A DNA stretch of 11,147 nucleotides, from the NCBI GenBank assembly GCA_024811115.1, contig JAKOGH010000529.1, positions 1 to 11,147 on the forward strand. Direction: 5' to 3'. The notes beneath the pieces were generated by a model, which did no database searches, was not told the origin of the DNA, and saw only the letters and a program-made list of their open reading frames with translations. Origin of the DNA: Terana coerulea. Lineage: Eukaryota > Basidiomycota > Agaricomycetes > Polyporales > Phanerochaetaceae. Below, in pieces: positions 10,160 to 11,147 of the stretch (its first letter is position 1; each line of letters begins with the position of its first letter). The position numbers and the translations under genes are program-made.

Positions 10160-10400
10160 TTTTGCTTTTGAAAAGCGAAACAAATAATAAACAATTCGAA
10201 TAAAATAATGAATTGTTTTGCTTTTGAAAAGCAAAACAAATAATAAACAATTCGAATAAAATAATGAATTGTTTTGCTTTTTCAAAGAGCAAAACAAATA
10301 ATAAACAATTCGAATAAAATATTATTTGTTTTGCTTTTCGAAAAGCAAAACAATCATTATTTTAATCGAATTGTTTATTAATTGTTTTGCTTTTGAAACA
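10160..10400. repeat. 56-bp tandem array of palindromic units with an orientation switch
   Basis: The block TTTTGCTTTT...AAAAGC recurs at 10160, 10216, 10272, 10329 and 10385, so the spacing is 56, 56, 57 and 56 bases. Each block is itself a near-palindrome (GTTTTGCTTTT then AAAAGCAAAAC). In the first three intervals the spacer reads AATAAACAATTCGAATAAAA. In the last interval it reads as the reverse complement (TAATCGAATTGTTTATTAAT). The array is therefore also one large inverted repeat of about 65-base arms centred on 10339/10340 (GCTTTTCGAAAAGC). No open reading frame or known satellite family is recognised. Confidence 0.88.
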
Positions 10401-11057
10401 ATGAATCAGCATATGCTGAAGGAACTTGGAGTTTGCAACTAGCGCCACATTGCTATTACCCCTCACTGTAAGCTTTGCCCTAGCGGTATAGATACTTTGG
10501 ATAATAATAAAGGTGATGTTATGGGCACTAAGCAAGCTAGCCATAGCTACTCTCTTGAACATCGAATTTATGGTCTATCTCCTGATGTCACCTGGTCATG
10601 GCAAAGATATGCTTCCTTTATTTTGGAAGCCAGCACTAATTGGCAAAAGGCAATGCATGTTGTTCTAGGTATGCTACATTCACGTTCTTTTACAACAATA
10701 GTAGCTAAAATAGTACCAAGGTGGACTTGGTTTATCAATCACTGAGTTACGCTGCGCAAACTTTGATACGCTAGTTGCTGCTGATCGTATTCAGCCCTCG
10801 TCATGTGAAGCTCTTGCACAAGAAGCCATGGTTACATCAATTGTAGAACAGGTTACCACTCGACTTCAAGCTCAGCCAATCAATTTGGACAACCTAACAA
10901 CTCAACTCACTTGCCATCTTGCTGCTACACTGGATTTGACGCAGCTTATCAATATTTAACAGCTATCATCTCAGCTCATCAGTTCTATATGCCATCAATT
11001 GATGCCAAGATTGCAGCAGCTGCTTTTATACCACCAAACCCAGCCCGTATATCACTC
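10401..11057 (+). pseudogene. Decayed, telomere-truncated fragment, probably of a telomere-linked RecQ-helicase family gene
   Basis: The frame opening at 10401 reads LKELGVCN, then a TAG stop at 10440, then RHIAI, and on to QASHSYSLEHRIYG and ILEASTNWQK, ending at TGA 10743-10745. The coding pattern then resumes one frame over as GGLGLSITELRCANFDTLVA and runs to TAA near 10957, then as QLSSQLISS into the telomere. From memory, the sequence (W)RHIAI, then QASHS....YG, then AS..WQ resembles a region upstream of the helicase domain in large fungal subtelomeric RecQ-like proteins. No helicase motif is present. If the assignment is right, the C-terminal helicase half was lost beyond the chromosome end. 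Stops and frame changes make it non-functional. The family call is recall-based and moderate; decay of some protein gene is better supported. Confidence 0.5.
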
Positions 11058-11147
11058 TTAGGGTTAGGGTTAGGTTAGGGTTAGGGTTAGGGTTAGGGTT
11101 AGGGTTAGGGTTAGGGTTAGGGTTAGGGTTAGGGTTAGGGTTAGGGT
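11058..11147 (+). repeat. Telomere, (TTAGGG)n
   Basis: Tandem TTAGGG runs to the end of the window: two full units, one short TTAGG unit (11070-11074), then twelve full units and a T. The G-rich strand reads outward 5' to 3', so this is a genuine right-hand chromosome end rather than an internal array. Confidence 0.97.

Noticed and set aside
10160..10400. CRISPR-like regular repeats
   Set aside because: There are no unique spacers: the whole 56-bp unit repeats, and the context is a fungal subtelomere.

Overview
The window is the right-hand end of a fungal chromosome. It closes in 90 bases of TTAGGG repeats. Two large genes carry short GT-AG introns, mostly 46-69 nt with recognisable CTAAC/CTAAT-type branch sites, and encode long Ser/Pro-rich linkers. 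That style, and the detail of both proteins, points to a basidiomycete, probably Agaricomycotina. I cannot name the species.

Layout, left to right. Bases 1-285 hold no gene I can support. From 3550 leftwards to 286 lies a multi-exon gene on the minus strand for a USP12/USP46-type ubiquitin-specific protease (CreB / Ubp9 class) with a long low-complexity C-terminal tail. A 1.68 kb region (3551-5228) with no supportable gene separates it from a plus-strand gene of ten exons (5229-9531) encoding WDR48/UAF1 (fission yeast Bun107 class). This reading frame is unbroken, 1271 codons after splicing. The sequence then becomes AT-rich: a palindromic hairpin near 10044-10103, a 56-bp palindromic tandem array at 10160-10400, a decayed fragment at 10401-11057 that looks like the N-terminal part of a telomere-linked RecQ-helicase family gene, and the telomere itself, which begins inside that fragment.

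How the genes work together. In animals and fission yeast, WDR48 binds and activates USP12/USP46 enzymes. Here enzyme and activating subunit lie side by side, head to head, sharing one upstream region and only about 1.5 kb from the telomere. The main caution is that, as given, the protease has a one-base frame break at an exon end inside its catalytic domain, plus two less certain frame changes in its tail, while the WDR48 gene next to it has none. These could be homopolymer sequencing errors or real decay.
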